Source: Bullera alba (lineage: Eukaryota > Basidiomycota > Tremellomycetes > Tremellales > Bulleraceae). From it: a stretch of DNA of 64,000 nt. Position numbers and translations under genes: made by a program. Positions 23,455 to 34,802 of the stretch are shown here, in pieces. The stretch is from contig BCIX01000001.1 in assembly GCA_001600095.1 (NCBI GenBank), positions 1,240,001 to 1,304,000 on the forward strand. The letters run 5' to 3'. The notes beneath the pieces were generated by a model, which saw only the letters and a program-made list of their open reading frames with translations, did not search any database and was not told the DNA's origin. Every line of letters begins with the position of its first letter. The stretch's first letter is position 1.

Positions 23455-25085
23455 TCAATAGACAACTCTAGTCTCATCCTCGATCACCTCGGGCCTTGGC
23501 CACTTTTCGAGCAGCTTACGGTGCAGAGAGGCGTCAGGATCCCAAGGAAATCTCAGAGGGATCGTTTCTCGACTGGCGTTTACGACTGGAGACATCATGG
23601 TGAATTGTATACCCCGGAGCTCGGTTTGATCGTTTCGGCGCAGCATTCTCTCTGTGCCCGTCTGTCGTCCAGTTTCAAGATTCCAGCCGCAGCAACTGCA
23701 GGCTGGTGTGTCTCTCCAGCGATTAAATCGGACCGTACCGCTCCAGCCGGGAAAAGTCGGGTCCCCCAATAGTTTTGCCGTCAAGATCTTGTTCATGACC
23801 GCCTCTCGCGAACGCAGGACGGCTCTGGCTTCAAACGCATACGCAATCGTCTCGCGGTACCACTCTTCTTGCTGTGGGGAATCAAACGTGCCTTCGTGAA
23901 CCTCGCCCTGATTGTCTTCCGTAGTGGTCTGGCAAAGCATATACTCGTCACTGTCCTCCCCTATCGACTGGCCGTAGAAGTCGAGGACAGTTTTCGATCT
24001 CGTTTTCTTCCATTCTTCGCTCATCGTGACCCGCTCCATCCCAGCCCACGTTTCGATAGCGTTAAGAAGATAATCGAAGAGATGCGATTCTGCCAGCTCG
24101 TTCTCTTGGGTCCACTCGTGCTCCGGGCGCCTCCTCGAGTCCATAATCGATGCTGGAAGCGCAATCCACCTATTGATCGCCCCAAAGGCTGATTCGGGAC
24201 AGATGTGGTACCTTCCGTATTCGTACAAATGTCTCGTGACGACGGGCACAGGCGGTGTATCGATGTTTCTGTGGGAAGCCGGCTGACCTGGAAGCACCGC
24301 CTCAAACGGTGTAGAGCGCTTCGGCTTGAGATCGTAGTTGAGGGCCCTTACGCAGTAAGGACCTCTTGATGCGTTGATGCAGACACGCATTGGTGCGTTG
24401 GCGACGATAAATGAGTCGACAGCATTTTGGCGAAAGCTACAAGGTCTCGACCGTCTTCGTCCGGATCCACGTAATCCCAAGCACATGGATAGTTGTACAC
24501 CTGCCCTATAATGAGTTTCTCCAGGCTGTGGAAATAGTCTTCGCGCCGTCGTGGTGAGAATGGTGTTCTACCCATTTCGCGACGGGTGAGTTGGACGAGC
24601 TCATCCATGGCCAATCTTCGCACCCTTCGGTCATTTGCTTTACGCGATATGCCTATATTCTGCCAGTCACCGTTTTCCAGTAATGACGCGAATTTGGTCA
24701 CCGGAGTGGTGGACGGACCGAGCCCCACAAGCCGAAGGGTCTTGGTGGTCGCTGCAAATTCTCTCTTGCGTTTCGTTTTTGACCCCGGTAAAACTCTGTC
24801 ATCTTCTTCAAGGCATTGTAGCAGGGTCTGGATGTTGGGGGCGACGATTGAGGTGTACAATAAGGGCGCCGCTATATCATAGAATGACTACTTTAGACGT
24901 TAGCCAGGCTCAGGAGGACGACGATCAAGCTCCTTGGCACGTACGGATGATACCCGACAGATGGAAGCCAGGTCCTCCTGATGAAAGTCGGACCAAGTCG
25001 CAGGTTTCCAGGGTGGCGGTACGTCACGCTTCACCAACTCAAAGATGCAGTACCATAGCTCGGGCTGGAGCTCTGGCAGAGGCAT
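23455..25085 (-). CDS. F-box-like protein of unknown target
   Basis: About 500 residues in three exons. The N-terminus MPLPELQPELWYCIFELV resembles the start of an F-box (Skp1-binding) and is followed by LASICRVSSSFYDIAAPLLY, the usual fungal F-box continuation. The rest has no recognised repeats; it contains helical segments and a C-x2-C pair (CSCCGWN) near the C-terminus. Two overlapping frames at 24348-24486 at first suggest a break, but an 83-nt intron at 24269-24351 (GTAAGG...CCCACAG) joins them in phase. If real, the protein would recruit a substrate to an SCF ubiquitin ligase; the substrate cannot be told. Confidence 0.7.
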
Positions 25086-25429
25086 GTCGAGCCGGGGGGT
25101 GATCAACGCAATCTTCGTGTAGCTGCTTATCGTATGTTGCAGTGTTGATCTGCTCGCGGATGCCAAGGTACGCTTTCAAGAGTCGACGCCCGGCAACAAC
25201 CTTTGGCCTTGATGTGTGTCAATTCAGTATCGGGCGAGGGGGGCCACGACGGCGTGATGAGTTGAACGATGGACACCGGAGACGCGGAATCAATCAAAAC
25301 CTCGCCCGATAGATTCTGATAAGGATTCTCACGGTTATACTAGACTGAGATCCTCGTTGAGCGACTCGCTCCGGCATAGCTTGTGTATTCGACAACTCAC
25401 AATCGTGCATTCAGCAACGGATCGCGAGC
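25086..25429. promoter_or_regulatory. Divergent promoter region, F-box gene and TMA64
   Basis: About 345 bp between start codons. Nothing beyond the expected upstream sequence of two genes was recognised. Confidence 0.45.
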
Positions 25430-27623
25430 ATGTTCAAGAAGTCGCTGGCTCATCAGTCCAATGCCACACCGTTGAGGTCCTCCGCCCGGCGTCAACTGGT
25501 ACAAGCCATCTTCGCCCAGTACCCCTCTCTGCTTGGACCTCAAGTTGGAGAAGGTGAAGCAAGCGATGGTCCATCTGAAAAGGATCTGGGGAAACTTGTC
25601 CTTCCGGAAGGGATAAGGTCATGCAGCTTCGAGACCAGTGGAGCTGCTGAAGGCGTGGGTCTTTCGCGAGGGCGAAAGTTGTGTGATTGCTGAGTCCATC
25701 AGGTGTTTTACCTCAATGCCGAAGGGGATCCACTTTGGATGACTTTGGGTCGGAACTCGAAAGAGTACATCCCAACTCGTGGGTCATAATCCAGGCCCTA
25801 GAATTTTTGCTGATAGCTGGTAGCCTACTTGCTGAGCCTGCCGTTGCCGTATGGACCACTACCGGTGCTGCAAATCCACAACCCGCTGCCACCTCCCCTA
25901 TTCACCGGAGCACCGCTCTTCGTGCCCGCTGTGAAGAACCTCTCGACGCCGAACATGATTCCAGATGTCCCAGAGGATGGATTGGTGGCCCTGGTGACAT
26001 CGGAGGCGAACGACGAACAAGTCCAATATGTTGGTGTTGGTAGGATAGCCGCAAAAGGAGGCGTACGAGCTGCTGTCGAAAGAAGGATGAAGAATCTGAG
26101 AGACAGGAATGATGTGGATGAGGGCAAGTTCTGTGACATTTTGTGTATCATGAACGACCAGTGAGTGATTATACATGTCTTGTGGCATCTCGCTGACCCA
26201 GATATAGCCTTTGGGAGATGGGATCAAAGCCCTCATTGCCGACCTTCACCTTGCCAGTCCCTGTGAACCCTTTAGAAGCAGCTAGGGGACCTATCCCGCC
26301 AGTAGCTGGTCCTTCAAGACCCACTTCGCCTTCGAATGTGATGGTACAAGACGTCCAGAATTTGGAGATAGGTGACAACCCGGCCGCGACAACAATGAAT
26401 CGCACAAATTTGTCACCCAGTGATGTTTCGACTCTTCTATCGCTTGCCTTGATACAGACACTATCATCCGATTCCGTCCCAGCATCGTCGTATCCTATAC
26501 CCGCATCACAGCTGTATTCAGCGCATATCCTACCTAATCGACCGGCATACATCCCCAAGGAACAGAGAGACGATGTGGTGATCGGGAAGAGCGAATGGAA
26601 AAAGCTGGCAAAATGGATGAAGGAGGCCAGTAAGGACGGTTTGCTCAAGATCAAGGAGGTGAAAGGCGAGGCAATCATCCAAAGGTCAGCTAATGTCATC
26701 CGGACTTGTGGTGAAAGCTGATAACATGACAAGCGTCGTGTCAACGCACCCAAGCCTTCAAGCTCACGCGCCGTACATGACGATCGCGCAGGATGAGGTG
26801 CGAGCCGCCAAGAGGGCCGCCAGGGAGGACGCTGCAGCAGGTGCCAATAGTGACGCCAAGGGTAAAGGCAAACAGCTTCAAGTGGAGGAACTGTGGAAAC
26901 CCTCTGGATCCGCTATCCCATTCTGGGAAGCCGCCGGTCTGGAGTAAGTCTTCCTCAGTATACGGATTGAAGGACCCCGCTAACACGTTCAGTAAATCAA
27001 ACTTGTATCCAGCTTCTGTGCTGAAATCTTCGTTCGATCAATATGTCGAACAGAAGAAATTGGTAGCGGCGCAGAATCACCGAATATTGAACCTGGACAA
27101 AGTGTTGATCGACGCGGTATCGTCTAAGAAAGTGGAGGCGCAGCCCCAAATGACTCGTGACGAAGTCCTGAGGCGTCTTCGCGATGGAGTGACCTGGGCT
27201 GTATCGATCAATGGGATGATCAAGTGAGTAGCTATATCTTGCCAACCTCGATGGCTCTGACAGGTTGTCACAGAAAGGGCCCTCTTCAGCCGGTCTCTAT
27301 GAGCGTAAAGACTCGACAGGGCCGCAAGACTGTCACCTTGATATCCGGGCTGGAGACATTCGGGGTGGACATCGATGACTTTGCCGAAGAGCTTAGGAAG
27401 TTGTGCGCAGGCAGCACATCGAGTGAGTTAAGTGGACGCTCGTTGTTTTAGTACTGACCAGTCAATCCTAGTACAACCGCTGAATGGGGCGTCGCCGAAG
27501 TTGAATCTCCAGGAAATCATGGTGCAAGGATCACAAGTGAAGATTGTCACGGAGGCTTTGCTGAGTAAAGGCATTCCGAAGAGGTGGATCAAAGAGGCAG
27601 AGGGTGACAAGAAGAAGAAGTAG
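25430..27623 (+). CDS. TMA64: Eukaryotic translation initiation factor 2D (ligatin)
   Basis: Binds the 40S subunit and helps release deacylated tRNA during ribosome recycling, and can deliver tRNA without GTP. The N-terminus MFKKSLAHQSNATPLRSSARR matches eIF2D. YLNAEGDPLWMTLGRNS belongs to the N-terminal DUF1947/PUA-like half, followed by LVAYLLSLPLPYGPLPVL and a PUA region (PLFTGAPLFVPAVKNLSTPNM). A linker with SWIB-like helices follows, then the C-terminal SUI1 domain: KTRQGRKTVTLISGLETFGVD, VQGSQVKIVTEALLSKGIPKRWI, ending DKKKK. Seven or so exons, about 620 residues, as expected for the family. Confidence 0.94.
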
Positions 27624-27926
27624 GCGGCTGTTGGAAGCTCTCTGTGGCAGATGGGAGTGCTACAAGAGATGCATTATAATCACCGTCTGGATCTCAAAGA
27701 TCGAGCCAACTGGAACAAGAATTAACAACGCCGCCACTACCTGTGTTTCAGACATGCAGGTCAAACCCGCTCGACCCTGGTCAAATCCGTCTTCGAGTCT
27801 GTGTCACCCATTCGGTCCATCATCACTCTCTCTCCAGCGTCGGAAACGTGTCTTGCCCTCGAGTCGGTGCCACTGCCGGGGTAGTACTGTCATCGTCAGT
27901 TGCAGGCGCTCTTGACATACTCACAT

Positions 27927-29472
27927 CTACGAAGGGGTTACTCCCAGTTGAGACTGGGACTGTGTCTTGTTGAAGATCGGTGCGTCGTGACGAGTACTTG
28001 TTCTCGCTCTGTCCGTCGGTCAGCGATGTTCAAGACTGCTCCATTGATGAGCTCACCCTTTCAGTGCTCTTTCCCGTCCCTGTTTTCTCGACCTCGTGCT
28101 TAGTGTTGAGCACAGCTGTCCCCAGCGTCAGGCCCAGACGAGAAAAGGGTCGTTGGATCAGCACGTACCTAACATGCCAATGATGTATGGCTTGCTGTAA
28201 ATCATCCTGCCAGCAAGCCGTCAATCACAATCCCTTGCTAGGTACTCTAGGCTACTCACATGAAGAAGAGGCCGAAGAAGGATTTGCGATCGATCATGTT
28301 GTGCAGGAAGAACGCAAAAGCGATCAAGAGACCGGGTACGTTGGCCTCTACTGTTGTTCTGTTGGACCGTCAGCCGAAGACCAGCCGTGAACGACTTACA
28401 CAATGAGCTTTCTGATTAGAGCATCGGTATGAGACCAGCCCGTCTTTGACTTGTAGAGGCCCCATGAGATAGACAACGTGATCATGAGATCTACAGCAAT
28501 GCACACTGAGGGCTGCATTGTTCTCAGCAAGGATCCTCGCCAATGTGTAGTTATGCACTCACACACATGAGAATGAAAACGTCCGAAGTCTGAATCGTGC
28601 CGTCAGTCCATTTGACACCTGAAATTTCGTAACGGCTCACCTTATTGACCTCTAGCAGTTCGAGGGGAAACAGTGTGACTGTGATGCCGATACCAGCAGC
28701 AAGTCCGCCGAGACTGCAGAGAAAAGGGCGTAAGCCGACCATCTTCTCGGCGTAGATAGCATTGCTGGAACACATACAGGCCCAGGACCATTGCACACAG
28801 GAGCAGGTTCGATCGTCCGCTTATCCGATACGCCCTTTCCATAAAGAAGATCTGCATGTGAGCATCAGCGGATAGTGCGGGAGGCGAGCTTCACTCGTCG
28901 TCGGCTTACTCTGATAGGCATCACAATCAGCATGTCGAGGAAGCCGTACCAAGATGACCCTAATTACATCAGTATCAGGTAACAGTGACCAGTATGGGAA
29001 ATGCACACACATTGACGGGAGAAGAATTGACTGTACTGGCCGAAGTTGTACACGAAGAGGTGCATCGACCATGTCCAAGTTCTATTGGCAAGCGTCAATT
29101 TGTGTCGGCACGTCACATGGTGGGTGGGACTTACAACACTGAAGTCACCGCAGTGCCGGCGAACGCTGACCACTACAGGTGAGTGTGAGCTTCAGATCTT
29201 CTGCAAAAGAGTTAGTGATAAGACTCTAAGCCTCACCATCAACCAGCGGACTCGAGTCCAATCTTTGCCCGACTCGGGCGCCCATTTGACCATTTGGTTC
29301 AACACGACTCCGGACAGTAAAGCATCTGTGGCCAGCCTACGCCATTGAACCGTCAGCGATCAGTGATGAGAAGCATAGAGGCCTTGAATTACCCCATCAA
29401 AACAGGTCCGAGATTCTTCCCCAGGTCATCGGTTATCGTCAACCTCGCTATGTTCTCCGCTGGCGACTGCAT
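27927..29472 (-). CDS. Seven-helix DUF6534-type membrane protein
   Basis: About 330 residues in several exons with six to seven hydrophobic spans. The diagnostic part is the C-terminal half: SKTGWSHTDALIRKLIVSTVE, LLIAFAFFLHNM, and YSKPYIIGMLSTLNTKH, which match the conserved end of DUF6534 proteins, abundant in basidiomycetes. N-terminal helices read TDALLSGVVLNQMVKW and TSVLTWTWSMHLFVYNFGQ. The tail is Ser/Thr/Gln-rich and cytosolic by the usual topology. Function is unknown; a receptor-like role has been guessed only from topology. The last exon has two possible acceptor sites; the stop at 27927 follows from the best-scoring one, and the other would end near 27823. Confidence 0.75.
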
Positions 29473-30225
29473 TGCTTGAGAGGTCGGGTATGCCGTTTGC
29501 GGGACACTGAGTAGAGGTCAATGATAGGAACTTGGGTATGGGAATTGAGAGAGCTGGTAAGGTTATTTATGCCGCGGACTTGTGATCAGTTTCCCATCAA
29601 TCATCCAATCTGTCAACACCTCTTCGGGAAATCGAGAGTTTGCTTATCGGCGGGCGGAGCGGGATGAAAGGCACGACCCGACAGAAATTGAGACAACAGA
29701 CGAGTGGAAGGGATTCCTTCGGCTAGCTGAAGGATGAGTGACCCAGTCTTATGGGACGTTGTCGGCTTTCCATACTTCCTAGGTACCACCTTTATGGTTT
29801 CTCGAGGAGGCGATATCTGATGGCAGGCAAGCTGCCGGACGTGCCGAAGCTGTCTCGGCCGGTGGAGCATCAAGCACGGGAGTCCGCTGACCGTATTTCA
29901 GCTCCTTTCGCTGAGCATTCCTTCACACGGGTGACCGGTGAGCGCCGGTGAGCAAGGACAGGCAAGGACCTTTCAGACACCTGAACTTAACATTGGCTGT
30001 GACTGGCAGCAAGTCGGTGCGGCGGGTGCTGGCCGGGTGCTGGGTGAGCCGGAAGACGGATGCTACGGGCGCCTATCACCAGGCTGGTGGTCTCATTCCG
30101 CAGGCCTTTCCAGCCTCCGGGCTTTAGGCATGCCATACTTTGCTTCCGTGTCAACAAGCTCGTCAACTCACCAGTCGCGAGGTCAACTTCCTACAACATT
30201 AGCACAACTCGACCCGCCATCAAAA
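29473..30225. promoter_or_regulatory. Divergent upstream region, DUF6534 gene and ARP9
   Basis: About 750 bp. Short open frames show no family features. Probably the two promoters with leaders; nothing else recognised. Confidence 0.45.
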
Positions 30226-32068
30226 ATGTCCTACATTCTAAGGGACTTACCCCCTGCTATAGTCCAAATCGACACAGAAACCATCAGAGCAACAAAAGGC
30301 ACTTCGGAATTGATCACGCGGCCCAGTATAGTGAGTATCGGCATCCACCAAATCCGGTACACGCTCACCTTATTCGATTTAGACGATACCGGCGTGCTAT
30401 GCTATCCCCAGAGCTAGCTCCTCCAAGCTGGACTCTACGTCGGAGCCCAATGGAGATGCAGTCGCTGTGGAGAGTACCGGAGAGTCGCGGAGTTCTTGGA
30501 TCACTGGAGATCAGTTATCGAAAGCAAGGAGTGAATCTGATTTCGAGGCGAAATGGGATCTCAAATACCCATTCAGGGAGAGCAAAGCAGCCGAAGATTG
30601 GGTAGGACGGGAATACATCTTGTTCGTACCGTATTGCTATCTTTGATAGGCTTGACTGACGCTGTAATCCTAGTCAACATCTCCTCACGCTTCTGGACAT
30701 CAAGACTGCCGCCAATCTGAGCCCACTACTCCTGGTACCAGCTCCATCACCCCCTTCGCTGCCGCTGGATCTTCAAGCTCTGTACACACAATTAGCCTTT
30801 GAGACCCTTAATGTCCCAGGCTTGTCGATATTGCCCTCACCCTTGGCTACGGTATATGCCCTCGGTGTGACGTCCGGAGTAGTATTGCACATTGGTTGGG
30901 AAACATCCGAGGTGTTCGTTGTGACCGATTCCATTGTAAGATGGGAGTGCTCGACCACCGCGGCAGTTGGAGCGAAGCACTGTGAGGAGTTCTTCGAAAA
31001 ACTACTACTGGCCGACTCGGCGTTGGACACCGAGCTGAGCATGGCCGCTGGAAGAGGCTCCGAGGTGGATTGGGAGGCAGGACAGAAAGAAGCCTTGATC
31101 AAGGAGGTCTGCAGTGTTGTCTGGAACGAGTGCACTGGCGAGGATATACAAGTTCCTCCAATCAAAGGAGTCAACGCTATCGTCTCCGGAACAAGTGCAG
31201 AGGCGGACGAGAGTAATTTCGACGTGGCCAAAAAGTGGGTCTATTTCAGATCGATCCGCGCGTCCAGGCAACTGACTATAATGTGTAGACTTGTTGGAGA
31301 CCCAGTCGCACCGGCACCAGCGTCGCACAAGAAGAAAGTGCCACCGCCAAGACCTGCGGCCGCGTCCGCAGCCGCTGCGGCGGCCTCAGCGCCAGCCCAG
31401 GTTGCTGAAGACCTCATCGCGATCAACATCCCTTCGCTTCCGGGCAAGGACATAGCCCTCGGCCCTGTCAGACATCGTCTGTGCGAGCCACTCTTGCTTG
31501 GACTGGAGAAAGGGAGCGATACCGTCTGGGAGGGTATGGGTCGGGCTGTCGAGAGCTCTGCCTTGAACCTGGTCGAGAGGTTGAGCTTGTGGGATGCGGT
31601 GTGCGTCGTCGGTGATCTCGCCAGAATCAAGTGTAAGCATCCAACAGTGCTCACGGGAAATAATGCTGAGATATCTATTTACAGCTTTCTCGCCATCGTT
31701 GACGACATATCTCGCACCATATCTCCTGTCCAGCTCGGACGTGCCTTCCGACTTGCAACCTGCCAAGGTCAGACTGCTGTCGATACCGTGAGTGCCATTA
31801 TCAGATTGACTCGTGCGAATTACTAAATTGATTATAGGGACTACTTTGGCAATTACAAAGGTTCGACAACGGATCTCGCTCCATTCCTAGGGGCTTCAAT
31901 GGTCGCGAGAGTGAGTGCTTCGCCAATTGAATACACGCCGCGATCCACGCTGATATCCTCCAGGCCGCTTTCAACGATTCGCTAGGCAAGCACTGCATCA
32001 CGAAAGCCGATTACGATGATAAAGGCCCTGCTGCAATATACATCACCGGGGGATCAGATGATAGATGA
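30226..32068 (+). CDS. ARP9: Actin-related protein 9, chromatin remodeller subunit
   Basis: Nuclear actin-like subunit of SWI/SNF and RSC remodellers. About six exons, roughly 500 residues. The start MSYILRDLPPAIVQIDTET is the actin-fold strand; FETLNVPGLSILPSPLATVYALG and SGVVLHIGWETSEVFVV correspond to the second nucleotide-binding region of the fold, diverged from actin. The end reads RDYFGNYKGSTTDLAPFLGASMVAR, then FNDSLGKHCITKADYDDKGPAAIYI, close to the C-terminus typical of ARP9 (FLGG-x-IV ... K-x-DY-x-x-x-GP). An Ala-rich stretch of about 20 residues lies at 31355-31400. ATP-binding residues of actin are not all present, as usual for ARP9. Confidence 0.82.
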
Positions 32069-32293
32069 TAAGAATCTCTATGCAACCATCGACGCATTAC
32101 AAAGCGCGGCACTTATGCAGTACGAGTACTTAGGTTGAGACGCCGGCGAACATCATACTGCCAGACTGACTTGCTTGGATCCCAGTCATCTGAGTTAACT
32201 CAATGACTTGTGCGACGTTACGAATATGTTGTGCATGCATGACCATATAATGGCATCACAGAACGTACGTGCGCACTACGGCTCGCATCCGGC

Positions 32294-33290
32294 TCACATC
32301 CTACTGGACGTCGGAGCGTCGGTCGAGGAAGGCAACCTTATACTTTCTACCACTTCCAGCCATGCTTCGTGGTCACCGGCATCGCTGGGCTTGAGAACGC
32401 AGACCTTGACCTCAAGATTGTCCCAAGTGTGGGTCTGCTCTTGTCAGAAGCCCAGTCAATGTCAGCTTGTTGAACCCACCGTGAAGTCGTTGTAACCGTA
32501 CACCAGGAATCGGAGGAAGTCGCCATGAGACGTCACTGAGACACAGTCTTCAGCATCGAGAGGCACCACGCATCCACGAAAGACATACCGACGATCTCCG
32601 ATTCTTCTCTGTTTCTGAGCCATAACCTCGCCTGTCGTGCTCGCTCGGCGGCATTGTCTGGGTCAAATATACCGCTCTTATCGGCGTAGTTGAGGGACAG
32701 GGCCGAGAAGTCCAATTGGGCATACATCCCGTCGTTGGACGAAGCGAGTTCTGAAGGGGGAAACAAAGCACAATTGCAGTTCTTCCTATAAGATCATCAT
32801 GAGCCGGAGCCGTGTTCCAGGTTTGGTACACACCTTTCGACTTCTTGAAGCAGATCAAGGACGACTATACCCCCCGGAACATCCTTCGACAGGCGGTCTC
32901 GAAGGGCGGGAAAGCCCAGAATGGCAGTACTCATAGCTCGGCGCAGCTAGCCAGCGAGTTTCAGCGAATGCTGGGGCATCGAACTGGGGCCTACCGGGGA
33001 TGTGACGAGTAAACTGGCAGTCTGCTGCAGTGTGTCCTTGGTTATTGCATGGAGTTGGCGAGCCTGTGCTTCCCCCAGAGCTGTGAGGTTTGGGTCTCGA
33101 ACTGATGCAGGGTCAGGGACTTGGTGGTCCGTCCCAGAGTTGCCAGATCCTAGGACTCACGATGAGACATCTTGCCAACACTGTCCGAAATGGCTCAGCA
33201 GAACCGAGGACGCCCGCAGAAAGCCACTCACTTGTGCTCCGAGAAGCCGTGTCGCACCAGGTATATCCTCTTCTCGGCCTTGTCAGCCAT
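32294..33290 (-). CDS. Histidine-phosphatase (phosphoglycerate mutase) family protein, copy B
   Basis: Opens MADKAEKRIYLVRHGFSEHN, where RHG is the catalytic motif; the second histidine is in SHGDFLRFLVYGYNDF. Between them are DPNLTALGEAQARQLHAITKD and QEVEK. The frame needs a 20-nt exon at 33161-33180. It is a tandem paralogue of the gene just upstream (same strand, 260 bp away): both share the order ...ALGxxQxxxLHxxTKDxxQQTAxLLV... and the same acidic QLDFSxxSxxY segment. The copy here has GFSEHN where copy A has AQAEHN. Cytosolic, substrate unknown. Confidence 0.85.
33161..33180 (-). other. 20-nt exon of histidine-phosphatase copy B
   Basis: Bounded by GGACAG and GTGAGT on the minus strand. 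It completes the Asn of SEHN and supplies VGKMSH before the next exon starting at DPNLTALG. Without it the frame is broken by stops. Confidence 0.75.
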
Positions 33291-33549
33291 ATCTGGTAAA
33301 GTCGGACTGCCTTGTGATGAATGAATGTATGGATAAATGAATGAGTGGGACTGAAATTGGAGAGAGTGTAGAGTAGGGTATAAGGTTGACTCGTCGCTTT
33401 GTTGATGGACTGTCAACAATGGAGGCGAAGGTCCTTTGGATCAATCAACATGCAGCGCGCCGTGCCTGATCCCCTCTGGGTGCATTGAATGTGCATGTCA
33501 CTGCCTTCCATGGGTGAATGATCCGTCTATCTGTTCTTACCGCCCCACT

Positions 33550-34402
33550 TTACTTCATCTCACTACTGGTCGGCTCGTCGGTCGCCTTTTCTGGAGCGAC
33601 CTCGCTGATCTCGATAAGTTTGGCATCGTAGTCGTCATTGGACTGGAAGGTGAACGACTTGACTTCGGCATTGAGGTAGTCTCTGGAGGAGTTGTGTCCG
33701 TCAATGATGTTCCTCAGGATATCTCCATGAGCGACGACTGCGGCGAGACATTTAGCATGATCCGCCCTCATAGAAGTGGTGCCCTGACATACCGACAATC
33801 TCGCCTTCCGGCCTCTCTCTGAGCCATACCCTGACCTCCCTAGCTCTCTGCTGGACATTGGCTGGATCGAATATTCCTTTTTTCGATGCATAGTCTGGGG
33901 AGATACCGCTGAAGTCGAGCTGGGCGAACATGCCTCCATTGGATTCTTTCAGCTTCTCGATCGGGGCAGTTGGGGTGTCGCAGGCGTGGCTTAGGACAGA
34001 AGTCAGCCAGTGTACAAGTACTTAGGTACCAGCACGCTTGCCTCCGGCTCGTTGTGCCCATATAGTACACAATACTCGAACAACTAACTACATTACTCAC
34101 TGGTTGACCTCTTGCAACGTGTCGAGGATGATTGGCGGCTTGCCCTCTTTCTCCAATCGTTTCTGCAGGTCCGCATAGCCGATGAGCATAGTCTCCATGG
34201 GTCTCCTCATCACACTGGAGACTAGCAGATCGGCAGTCTGCTGTATGTTGTCCTTTGTCATGCTGTGTAGGTTCTTCGATTGCTCTCGCCCTAAAGCCGT
34301 AAGAGGGGCGTCTGGGATCGTGTAGTCGTAGGCGACATTGTGCTCGGCCTGGGCGTGTCGGGTCAGGTGGATCTTCTTCGATGTCGGAGGTACTGGTGCC
34401 AT
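33550..34402 (-). CDS. Histidine-phosphatase (phosphoglycerate mutase) family protein, copy A
   Basis: About 250 residues. The start MAPVPPTSKKIHLTRHAQAEHN carries the catalytic RH motif; further on are IPDAPLTALGREQSKNLHSMTK and DTLQEVN. A later exon reads GGMFAQLDFSGISPDYASKKG and WLRERPEGEIVG, and the last holds VAHGDILRNIIDGHNSS with the second catalytic histidine. The C-terminus DEPTSSEMK is near the similar PTSSRM end of copy B, supporting a tandem duplication. General family: phosphatases and mutases acting on small phospho-compounds; the substrate is not predictable. Confidence 0.87.
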
Positions 34403-34802
34403 CTTGACGACTGTTTCTGATATGATGCTAGAATCAACAATTAGGGAGCAGCTGTAGAGAAGAAGCACCAGTCGACTGGAGGATGCTGCGCATATTGTGC
34501 ATGCACCTCGACGGCCTTGGATATTCTCGATCGAGTCGCGATCGTCATAGCCGCTTCTTCCCGTCTAAGCGCTTGTACAACCGTGGGTAGCTTAATTACA
34601 GCGCGCATCGAGCCAAGGCCGGCCGGGGAAATCGCGCTCGGCCTCAAGGCAGCCGCGGTGCTGGCTGTGCTCAGGTGCTGCACCCAAAGTCGCCTAGTCA
34701 ACACCTTGAGCAGCGAGCTAACGACCTTTCTCGTTACTACCTAGCCATCTACTTGAATCGTCTCTATCTCGACTCTCCATGTTCTGAAAGCGCGACATCG
34801 AC
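34403..34802. promoter_or_regulatory. Divergent upstream region, histidine phosphatase A and CCZ1
   Basis: Exactly 400 bp between start codons. No specific element recognised. Confidence 0.45.

Noticed and set aside
24269..24486. Apparent frameshift in the F-box-like gene, where two overlapping frames each carry half the protein.
   Set aside because: An 83-nt intron with GTAAGG and CCCACAG ends joins the frames in phase, so no break is needed.
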